From NCBI GenBank assembly GCA_009780185.1, contig WRAN01000016.1:1-64000 (forward strand): a stretch of DNA of 64,000 nt, in the 5' to 3' direction. The notes beneath the pieces are model-generated. The model saw nothing but the letters and a program-made list of their open reading frames with translations, was not told where the DNA came from and made no database searches. The position numbers were made by a program, and so were the translations under genes. This DNA comes from Defluviitaleaceae bacterium. GTDB taxonomy: Bacteria; Bacillota; Clostridia; Lachnospirales; WQUN01. Below are positions 26,676 to 33,488 of the stretch, one piece after another (the first letter of the stretch is position 1; every line of letters starts with the position of its first letter).

Positions 26676-26710
26676 GGATACCAAATGATACCCAAATCCA
26701 TGTTATAGTA
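26676..26710 (+). repeat. 35-bp direct repeat, copy 2 (upstream of tail operon)
   Basis: Starts GGATACCAAATGATACCC. It ends in TATAGT (26704-26709), the same -10 sequence as the regulator promoter, but has no -35, as expected of an activated promoter. Possible binding site of the regulator. Confidence 0.5.
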
Positions 26711-26727
26711 ACACCATCAAAAAAGCG

Positions 26728-26760
26728 AAACCCGCGAACCTAACCAGGACGCGGGTTTTT
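26728..26760 (+). terminator. Terminator-like hairpin between regulator and tail genes
   Basis: CCCGCG and CGCGGG-type arms followed by TTTTT. It stands before the first tail gene with no other promoter of consensus quality visible after it; a second hairpin ACTGCG/CGCAGT lies at about 26797-26811. Confidence 0.7.
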
Positions 26761-26861
26761 CTATTGCCTTTAATCGGCAGGCGTAAAAGAACCGTAACTG
26801 CGGTACGCAGTATAAGCGGCAACCCCGCAAAAATCGCAAAAGCGAAAAAAGGAGGACAAAA

Positions 26862-27482
26862 ATGTCTTACACACCAATCGGCCTAACCCCCCAAAGCTTC
26901 ATGAACATGCAGCTAGGGGCAGGCGCCTTCTTCGAAGGCATCGACAGCAGCAAAATCACAAAAGACACCACCGCCCAGGAGTTTGCAAGCGTCCTGGAAG
27001 CGGCCCGCCAAGACGGCAAAAGTCTAGGCGCAACCACAGGAGGGGGCACCTTTGTAGCCATCCCAACAGTCAGGCAGATAGAAGCCGATGGCATGACCTA
27101 CCCGGTAATAGGCTCTACAGTCTTCGATTCCTGGGACATCAAGCTAACCACAACCCTAAAAGAAGTAACCTGGGAAAACATGAAGCGTGCTTTAGCCACC
27201 GCAGAGGAAGACCCAGATACTGGGGCAATACTAATCAGCAGTACCCTAACTCCCGACCACTACATCCCTACTTTGGGCTGGGCCGGGCGTTTAGGTGACG
27301 GGCGTCTTATGTACATCGAGCTGCAAAACGCCCTCAACACAGTAGGCATGACCCTAACCATGAACAACGATGGCGAAGGTACAGTAGATGTAGAGTTTAG
27401 CGGGCATCAGTCAGATATGACACAAATGCAGTATGCGCCGTGCAAAATATGGTACTTTGATCATGCAAATAACAACGCCTAA
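26862..27482 (+). CDS. Major tail (tube) protein, siphophage type
   Basis: A 206-residue protein with the features of Gram-positive siphophage tail tube subunits. The N-terminal GAGAFFEGID, a glycine-rich GATTGGGTF loop and a central DSWDIKLTTTLKEVTWENMK segment come first, with a beta-rich C-terminus (GTVDVEFSGH). It should polymerise into the tail tube around the tape measure. AAAAAAGGAGG precedes the ATG. Its position immediately behind the regulator, with no head genes before it, is what marks the cluster as tail-only. Assignment rests on motif resemblance and gene order. Confidence 0.7.
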   Translation: MSYTPIGLTPQSFMNMQLGAGAFFEGIDSSKITKDTTAQEFASVLEAARQDGKSLGATTGGGTFVAIPTVRQIEADGMTYPVIGSTVFDSWDIKLTTTLKEVTWENMKRALATAEEDPDTGAILISSTLTPDHYIPTLGWAGRLGDGRLMYIELQNALNTVGMTLTMNNDGEGTVDVEFSGHQSDMTQMQYAPCKIWYFDHANNNA

Positions 27483-27580
27483 AACGAATTAAATGAAGAA
27501 CGGTCTCGCCCGAGCTAAAAATCCCGAGCGCTTTTACGGGTTTTTAGCGATAAGCGAGGCCGATTCTGAATTAATTCGTT
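27483..27580 (+). repeat. Repeat family B, copy 1 (98-bp fold-back element)
   Basis: Terminal inverted repeats of about 26 bp (AACGAATT...AATTCGTT) enclose an inner stem CTAAAAATCCC/GGGTTTTTAG. It matches 63348-63445, where paired positions change together. It sits between the tube and chaperone genes. Confidence 0.8.
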
Positions 27581-27606
27581 ATAAACCTAACTAACGGAGG
27601 AACCCC

Positions 27607-27981
27607 ATGACATTATCTAAAAAGAGCCTAAAAAAGCTCAGAGCAATATTACTGGAAATAACGCCGGAGATTACAGCAATCCTGGATGATTTTCTAGAAA
27701 TCAATAAAATGCGTCAAGGTAGTGGCGAGTTGTCCGAGGAAGCCACCGCCGATAGAGGCATTGAGGTAATAAAGCAATTCCTGGATATGCTGCTGGTGCG
27801 CAGATATGACGGCATAGTAAAAATACTGGCCACCATATACGAAATCCCGCCAAAAGAGTTGGAAGAAAAGGAAGTAGGCGAGATTATGGATATGGGAATG
27901 GCAACCCTAGCCGACGAGGCTCTGGTACGTTTTTTTCCACAGTTCGGGCAATTGGCCCGGAGAACACAATCCGCTGCCTAG
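27607..27981 (+). CDS. Tail assembly chaperone (gpG-like)
   Basis: A 124-residue, mostly helical protein between the tube and tape-measure genes, the standard place of the siphophage tail chaperone. CGGAGGAACCCC sets the start. Near the 3' end, codons 109-110 are TTT TTT preceded by T, a T TTT TTT heptamer (27930-27936). The -1 frame is open from there into the next gene. This is the layout of the G-GT frameshift in phage lambda and relatives. The product probably coats the tape measure during assembly. Confidence 0.7.
   Translation: MTLSKKSLKKLRAILLEITPEITAILDDFLEINKMRQGSGELSEEATADRGIEVIKQFLDMLLVRRYDGIVKILATIYEIPPKELEEKEVGEIMDMGMATLADEALVRFFPQFGQLARRTQSAA
27930..27936 (+). promoter_or_regulatory. 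Slippery heptamer for -1 frameshift
   Basis: T TTT TTT in the zero frame of the upstream chaperone gene, with both tRNA-Phe anticodons able to re-pair in -1. Confidence 0.6.
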
Positions 27982-28241
27982 CAGAAGCCCCGCCAATACC
28001 GCTTTCGGCAGTGTCTTATTATCTGCAAAGTAAGTACGAGCATGAAATGATGCGGGATATCTATATCACGGATATGCTGCGGTTTGCGGCTTTTGGGATG
28101 GTTAAGGAGGAGAAGCGGCCTACGCGGTATTGGGATATGGTTAAACCGCAAATTAAAACCCGCGCTGTGGATGGAACAGCGCGGGAGTTTAGTGATGGTG
28201 ATGTTGTGGATATGTTTCGTGGGGAAGGGATGTTAGTGTAG
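27936..28241 (+). CDS. Tail chaperone second part (gpT-like), reached by -1 frameshift
   Basis: This frame has no good start of its own. A GTG at 28011 lacks a ribosome site, but the frame is open back to the slippery T-run at 27930-27936. A -1 shift there would give a fusion of about 211 residues: 110 from the first gene plus 101 here, ending in VVDMFRGEGMLV. The second part contains SYYLQSKYEHEMMRDIY. Gene order and slip site agree with G-GT proteins; no stimulatory structure was established. Confidence 0.65.
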   Translation, partial: STVRAIGPENTIRCLAEAPPIPLSAVSYYLQSKYEHEMMRDIYITDMLRFAAFGMVKEEKRPTRYWDMVKPQIKTRAVDGTAREFSDGDVVDMFRGEGMLV

Positions 28242-28250
28242 TGGATACGA

Positions 28251-28282
28251 AAAGGCGGCTAGTCGTTTGACCTGCCGCCTTT
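28251..28282 (+). terminator. Hairpin between chaperone and lipoprotein genes
   Basis: AAAGGCGGC and GCCGCCTTT form a 9-bp stem. It sits between a plus-strand and a convergent minus-strand gene and may serve both; the U-run is interrupted. Confidence 0.5.
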
Positions 28283-28318
28283 CAAATGTTTTGCTCAGTG
28301 GCGATGTTAGTGGACTAA

Positions 28319-28702
28319 TTATCTAGTATCTATACCCAACCCTTCGGCGATTATATTCCGACGGTCAACAACATCAGCAAATTGGGCAGATGTACCCTCA
28401 TACTGGAACAATGCATGTCTTAGCATACCGATATCATGTCTAATTCTACCATTGTAAAAACGTATATCCGAATCATCCATAGTTGTATCAATACTTGGAA
28501 GATTGTTAATTCTTTGACGTGCTGTTCCTGAAGTAATTGCACCTCTAATAAAATCATCTGCAATTTCTACTGCTGATGTTCCTATATATCTGGCACGGCT
28601 ATTTGCATTGTCATATCTGAGTCGCGGTGGTTCTTGATTGCCGCACCCAATCAAAAGTAATAACACAGCAAACAGAGCAAAGCTTGCTAAAAATCTTTTC
28701 AT
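28319..28702 (-). CDS. Small lipoprotein inside the tail cluster, opposite strand
   Basis: A 127-residue protein with lipobox LLIGC (Cys19) and a GAGGGGTG site upstream of the ATG. The mature part is helical and hydrophilic (AVEIADDFIRGAI, DIRFYNGRIRHDIGML), with no family I recognise. It is transcribed against the tail genes and lies exactly between the chaperone and tape measure. It is therefore probably an inserted 'moron'-type gene expressed on its own. Cell-surface lipoproteins in prophages often block superinfection or protect the producer; a self-immunity role here is only a guess. Confidence 0.75.
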   Translation of the reverse strand: MKRFLASFALFAVLLLLIGCGNQEPPRLRYDNANSRARYIGTSAVEIADDFIRGAITSGTARQRINNLPSIDTTMDDSDIRFYNGRIRHDIGMLRHALFQYEGTSAQFADVVDRRNIIAEGLGIDTR

Positions 28703-28811
28703 AACAAAACACCCCTCTAAAATTATGCGTAACATTGTATGCCAGATTTTAGAGTATCTCAATTGCTTTGTAAAGCTGCATGTATCTATCAAAACACAAG
28801 GAGGTGTTACA

Positions 28812-31046
28812 ATTAATATTTCTGAAATTGACAGAACCCTGGAACAGTTAACTCGAATAGGTCAAAGAGTAGAAGAGGTAAGTGAATCTATGCTGACAGC
28901 TCTCAATAACGTTAGTACGTTTGCTGCTAGAGTTACAGAATCAGTTGCATCTTCAACAAACAGCTTCTCAGATTCTGTAGGAGGTATCACAGGGCTTCTA
29001 GGGCCATTTATTACTGCTGTAAACACAGCAGAAAAGGCTAAAAAAGGTTATGAAATGGCAACGAATTTGGCAAAGTTGGCAAAGCAGAAGTTCAATACAG
29101 CTATGTCTGCCAGCAAAATTGGCCTAATGATTACCAGTGTTGGTATGCTTGTATCAGGTATCACAAGATTAGTGGGGTGGATGAGGCGCCAAAATGATGT
29201 AATGGATGAACAGACGCCTAGAATCGACACGCAAATAGAGTCAAATAACGCTCTTAGAAAATCAATTGAGGAGAGTGCAGAGGCTTTCAGGTTGAGGCAA
29301 CAAGGCATAATTGATGAATCTGAAATAACACGCCTTCTAATAGATCGTATGACAAGATTAGCTAATGCCACTGACTTGACTTCCGCCCACAAAAAGGAGC
29401 TATCGTCTCTAATCGCTATGCTTAACGAGAACATGGAAGGCCTCAATATTCAATACGACATGGAGATTGATCAATTAAGGGAGGTACTTCCTGAACTTGA
29501 ACGTATAAGAGCTGCTCGAAAGGCTGAAGACAATAGCATCGCATCACAAGAGCGTTTAGCTGAAGTTAGCCGAGAAAGGTTAGGCATAGAGCTGAGTCGT
29601 ATTGCGACCTTAGAAAATTTGAGCAATTACACGCAGAAACTTCTTGATCTTGATGTTCGTGTAGGCGAAGAGTATGAAACAATTATGGAAAGAATAATTG
29701 AATATTCCGATGAGCTTGCTGATCTAAAAGAGCGATATAATGACCAGATATACGCGGTTAGAGATGCTGCATATGCGGTTATAGAAAGCACAGAAAAAGC
29801 CGCTGAAGCTATTAGTGCTTTAGGTGATATATCAGAGTATGGGTACGGAAAATCAGCCGAAGCCGCAGAGAGAATGGCCGAAAATGTTAGAATGGCCCTG
29901 GAGTCCTTGTCAACTGAGTTTACTACCCTGAAAGCAGCTGCCACAGACATGTTCAACGTATTATCCGACGAGTCTGCTCTATCAGTAGGCGAAATGACCG
30001 CCAACATGGAAGAAAATCAACGGATAATCTCAGAGTGGGCAGACAACATCGAAAGGCTGGTAGAACGAGGCGTAGACCAAGGTCTACTAGACAAGTTACG
30101 TGAAGCAGGGCCACAATCAGCTGGTCATGTAGCCGCAATTGTAGAAGCCTGCTATCGTGAAATCGACGCTCTAAATGCCGCCTTTCAAAACGGTGGCGAA
30201 GTAGCCCTACAAGCCCTATCCACATCCCTAGGCATAGACATAAGCGTGGCCCAAGCCGCAGCCGATCTAGCCCGTGACGCCGCTAATACTTTAGAAGACC
30301 AGCTAGAGGCAGCCGACTTCCCCCGTATAGGGGCAAGATTGGGCGATAGCTTTGCCAAAGGCATAGACTCTTCCGCCGATAATGTGCTAGTCACAGTGGG
30401 CCGTGTTTGCCAAGATGTAATCGATGTTTTCCCGAGGCTTCTACAGATGCAATCCCCATCCCGTGTCTTTGTTGAGTATGGCACGCAAACAGCCGATGGC
30501 TTCGCAATCGGCCTGCAATCCATGAACAGAGTAATCCCAATGATGGAAAACTGGGCGACCCAAATCATAGGTATAGCCGCCAGGATACCAGATGAAATGC
30601 AAATCATAGGCGGTAATATAGTAGATGGCGTATGGCACGGTATCCAAAATGCCCAGGGTATGTTCACAGCCAATGTAAACAGGTTTTTCAGCAGTATCGT
30701 AACCACTGCCCAACGGTCATTGGGAATAAACTCCCCATCCCGCGTCTTCGCAGAGATAGGCAAAAACCTATGCCAAGGCTTTATCAATGGTATTAATTCC
30801 ATGGAGAGAAACGTAAGTGACACAATGGAAAAAGTATTTTACGGCCATAGGCAAAACATTGGTAGAAATCTAGCCATAAGCCCAGTTCATTATCCAGATT
30901 CCTACAATAAATACGAAAGAATAAGCGGCATATCCATGAACAACAACTTCTATATAACCAACGACCTAGACATAGACCACGTAGCCCGAGAACTAGCCCG
31001 CCGCACAGAGCGAGAAATAAGAGGAAGGGGGCTAAGCTTTGCCTAA
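28812..31046 (+). CDS. Tail tape measure protein
   Basis: About 744 residues, long helical and coiled-coil through residue 480, with a hydrophobic segment near 105-125 (IGLMITSVGMLVSGI). The C-terminal part holds two copies of the SPSRVFxExG motif (SPSRVFVEYG and SPSRVFAEIG), typical of Gram-positive phage tape measures. No ATG, GTG or TTG stands behind the ideal AAGGAGGTG at 28798-28806. The codon at the right spacing is ATT (28812), a rare but known start. The first ATG upstream (28725) lacks a site. At about 1.5 angstrom per residue the tail would be near 110 nm. The 5' half looks less rich in CTA/ATA codons than the 3' half, a hint of mosaicism. Confidence 0.8.
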   Translation: MNISEIDRTLEQLTRIGQRVEEVSESMLTALNNVSTFAARVTESVASSTNSFSDSVGGITGLLGPFITAVNTAEKAKKGYEMATNLAKLAKQKFNTAMSASKIGLMITSVGMLVSGITRLVGWMRRQNDVMDEQTPRIDTQIESNNALRKSIEESAEAFRLRQQGIIDESEITRLLIDRMTRLANATDLTSAHKKELSSLIAMLNENMEGLNIQYDMEIDQLREVLPELERIRAARKAEDNSIASQERLAEVSRERLGIELSRIATLENLSNYTQKLLDLDVRVGEEYETIMERIIEYSDELADLKERYNDQIYAVRDAAYAVIESTEKAAEAISALGDISEYGYGKSAEAAERMAENVRMALESLSTEFTTLKAAATDMFNVLSDESALSVGEMTANMEENQRIISEWADNIERLVERGVDQGLLDKLREAGPQSAGHVAAIVEACYREIDALNAAFQNGGEVALQALSTSLGIDISVAQAAADLARDAANTLEDQLEAADFPRIGARLGDSFAKGIDSSADNVLVTVGRVCQDVIDVFPRLLQMQSPSRVFVEYGTQTADGFAIGLQSMNRVIPMMENWATQIIGIAARIPDEMQIIGGNIVDGVWHGIQNAQGMFTANVNRFFSSIVTTAQRSLGINSPSRVFAEIGKNLCQGFINGINSMERNVSDTMEKVFYGHRQNIGRNLAISPVHYPDSYNKYERISGISMNNNFYITNDLDIDHVARELARRTEREIRGRGLSFA

Positions 31047-31611
31047 ACCATTCACCTTCACCTTCAACGGCAAAAACAGCCGGGAAATGGGCCTATACGC
31101 CACAAGCTACGACACGCTACTCCCACCAAAACGCCAAAACCGCGAAGAAATCCCACACCGCCACGGCGGGATATCCCACAGCAAGCCATATTACAGCGAT
31201 AGAACCCTGGTTCTTCGCTGTTTTTGGTTAAACGAAAAACTAAAAAACCTAAGCCGTGAAGATATAAGAGAAATCGCGTACTGGCTCTCGCAAAAAGGCA
31301 CCATAACCCTAGACTGCGAGCCAGACAGGCATTACAGCGGCGAAATCTTCGACCCGCCAGAGCTAATAGCCCACTACAACCGGGCAAAGGAAGATATACG
31401 CACAACAGACGGTGGATTCGAGTTAATCTTTCTATGTGACCCATTCGCCTTTGGCCCCAGAAAGCAAAAACAAAGCGAAACCGGTCAATTCCGTGATATA
31501 GACTATCAGGGCACCACAGAAGCTCCGACTCAAATCTCCATTCATAACCCTAACAGCTTCCCTGTAGAAATAGTACGTATCACACATACAAGGATACGCA
31601 ATCAGGCATAA
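31039..31611 (+). CDS. Distal tail protein, N-terminal part (Dit-like)
   Basis: A 190-residue protein that starts at a TTG overlapping the tape-measure stop. It has the Sipho_tail/Dit N-terminal domain (FTFNGKNSREMGLYATSYDTLLPP, given here by its start FTFNGKNSREMG) and YSDRTLVLRCFW. Dit forms the hub ring at the tail tip. Full-length Dit proteins are about 220-260 residues with a C-terminal galectin-like lobe. Here the frame stops early in that lobe, and a matching C-terminal end appears in the gene at 32487. Confidence 0.75.
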   Translation: MPKPFTFTFNGKNSREMGLYATSYDTLLPPKRQNREEIPHRHGGISHSKPYYSDRTLVLRCFWLNEKLKNLSREDIREIAYWLSQKGTITLDCEPDRHYSGEIFDPPELIAHYNRAKEDIRTTDGGFELIFLCDPFAFGPRKQKQSETGQFRDIDYQGTTEAPTQISIHNPNSFPVEIVRITHTRIRNQA

Positions 31612-31699
31612 AAATGCTTATGGCAAAAAACAAGCCAATCAGATTTTTGTAGCCATGCACAAAACGAGTCATCAAATAACTTATAAAGGAGAAATTAAC

Positions 31700-32485
31700 A
31701 TGTTCGGAACACAATGGTTTGAAACAAGAATCCTCAGCACCCTGCGAGGCACAGCTCTTCCAGGCACAGCCCAAACCTTCATAGGGCTATACACAACCAA
31801 CCCAGGCAATACCGGCAACGCCGGAAGTGAAATTTCATATTCAGGCTACGCCAGACAAGTAATAGAATGGTCTGCCCCGGAAGTAGACGCCGACGGCAAC
31901 ATCTTCATCCAAAACACAAACAGTATAATCTTTCCCCGCAGCCAAGAAGACGCGGGTGAAGTACGTCATCTGGGTATCCTCAACGCCCAACCTGCCGGAA
32001 GCGGCAACATGATGTTATATGGAGAATGGTTGCTTCCGCTGCAAGTTTTTACAGACAACCAACCTGTAGTAAGGCCTGGCGAAGTACGCTATACCTTAGA
32101 AGGTGACTTTAGCCGCTGGTTTAAAACCCAGATATTAAACAACCTGCGTGGCGAAACCATCCAAGGCATGACCCCGGTTATTGCCCTTTTTGACGGCGAT
32201 CCACAGGATAGCGGCGTAGAACTGATAGGTGGCGGATACCAACGTATGTCAATCACCTTTGCAGCACCGTCAGCTCAGCCGGAGGGGTACACAAGGATGC
32301 AAAACAGCAACGATGTAATCTTCCCAGACCCAGAAACTCCATGGGGCACATGGCGCTTTACCGCTCTAATGTCCAGCGTTACAGGCGACTTAGTGGATAT
32401 CTTCCAAAACCCACGGGCAGAAACCATTAACCGCCAATATATCCCACGCATAGCCCCTTTCGAATACACGATGAGGCTTAACTAA
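31700..32485 (+). CDS. Tail-associated protein with two tandem copies of one domain
   Basis: A 261-residue protein with AAAGGAGAAATTAAC before the ATG. It consists of two related domains of about 125 residues. The first opens FETRILSTLRGTALPG and the second FKTQILNNLRGETIQG; later parts align as well (QNTNSIIFPRSQED and QNSNDVIFPDPETP). Each domain is beta-rich and resembles a small phage tail-fibre/baseplate fold, but I do not recognise the family. It is placed between the Dit-like gene and the repeat gene, so it probably decorates the tip. Confidence 0.6.
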   Translation: MFGTQWFETRILSTLRGTALPGTAQTFIGLYTTNPGNTGNAGSEISYSGYARQVIEWSAPEVDADGNIFIQNTNSIIFPRSQEDAGEVRHLGILNAQPAGSGNMMLYGEWLLPLQVFTDNQPVVRPGEVRYTLEGDFSRWFKTQILNNLRGETIQGMTPVIALFDGDPQDSGVELIGGGYQRMSITFAAPSAQPEGYTRMQNSNDVIFPDPETPWGTWRFTALMSSVTGDLVDIFQNPRAETINRQYIPRIAPFEYTMRLN

Positions 32486-32486
32486 T

Positions 32487-33488
32487 ATGAACGGCCCCTT
32501 TGGTCTTATGCCCTTTTCCCGCGGGCTTCGCAGATATGGGAAAGTATCTCCGCTTACAGGGGCAAATTTCTCAAGTCAAGGGCATATAGGAAAGAAAATC
32601 AACACAGCCCCGGACACCATAGCCGTGTTTGAAGGGCGTGGGGCAATCATCAATGTACTAACAACCCAGGTAAACACAAAAAATATCTTCACCAGCGATG
32701 GAAATATCATTAAAGCATATCATCACCTAAGACCAAGTACAGAAGCAGTCTTCTCAGCTACTCTATTTGGGCAGAAATTTGTGTTTAGAGGGCCAAATAC
32801 CGCAACAAGATTCAGAGCCAGAGGCCATAACGGTAAAATATCACGTATTTCACCCACTACCAAAACCGTGTTTGTCAATACTAGCTCTGCTGCTGTTTAT
32901 TCCAGAATGAGGCCTTCCACGCGGTCTCATTTTTTATATGGCGGTAAGTTAATGGCCTTTATCCGCCGCAAGCCTACTTCTAGTAATACCTTCAACAATA
33001 TAGCTAGCGGGCTATTGGCATATTTAAAAGCAACCCTCAACACAGAAGCGGCATTTAGAGAAGGCAGTCATATAGGAAAAGAAATGCCGCTTATTACAAA
33101 CACAAATAGCCTATTTGCATCGGATACGCATATTGGCAAGGAAATTCGGGCAAAAGTGTCATCTGGGTGTAAGTTCACTCAGCAGAGTTATGTAGGCAAA
33201 TTTTCTTTGGCTATGCCCTGTACATTCAGTCGATTTGAGGCTCTTTCTCAAATGATAATGTTCGAAGTAGAAACAGCCGAATTACGTGCCATTATCCCTC
33301 CAGGAGCCACATTGGTAATAGATAGCGATAATGACGCACTAACAGCCATGCTGGACGGAGAAAACGTGTTGCATCAGTATCGTGGCGCATGGATACGCCT
33401 AAACCGCAATAGCTACATGCTAGATATCCACGCCGCCACCGGGGGCAGACTAGAAACTACAATAAATTATGAGGACAGATACCTATGA
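32487..33488 (+). CDS. Repeat protein with Dit-like C-terminal lobe
   Basis: A 333-residue protein. Residues about 26-250 are 11 or so tandem repeats of 20-21 residues with the loose pattern aromatic-x4-HIGK-x7-T, for example FSSQGHIGKKINTAPDT, FREGSHIGKEMPLITNT and FASDTHIGKEIRAKVSS. Residues from about 255 (AIIPPGATLVIDSDNDAL, then GAWIRLNRNSYMLDI) look like the C-terminal lobe of a Dit protein, which the 31039 gene lacks. The gene may have arisen when dit was split by inserted material. I know no named family for the repeats. Confidence 0.6.
   Translation: MNGPFGLMPFSRGLRRYGKVSPLTGANFSSQGHIGKKINTAPDTIAVFEGRGAIINVLTTQVNTKNIFTSDGNIIKAYHHLRPSTEAVFSATLFGQKFVFRGPNTATRFRARGHNGKISRISPTTKTVFVNTSSAAVYSRMRPSTRSHFLYGGKLMAFIRRKPTSSNTFNNIASGLLAYLKATLNTEAAFREGSHIGKEMPLITNTNSLFASDTHIGKEIRAKVSSGCKFTQQSYVGKFSLAMPCTFSRFEALSQMIMFEVETAELRAIIPPGATLVIDSDNDALTAMLDGENVLHQYRGAWIRLNRNSYMLDIHAATGGRLETTINYEDRYL

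Noticed and set aside
30185-30823. Long antisense frame in the tape-measure gene
   Set aside because: Shadow frame without ribosome site, over a well-supported gene.
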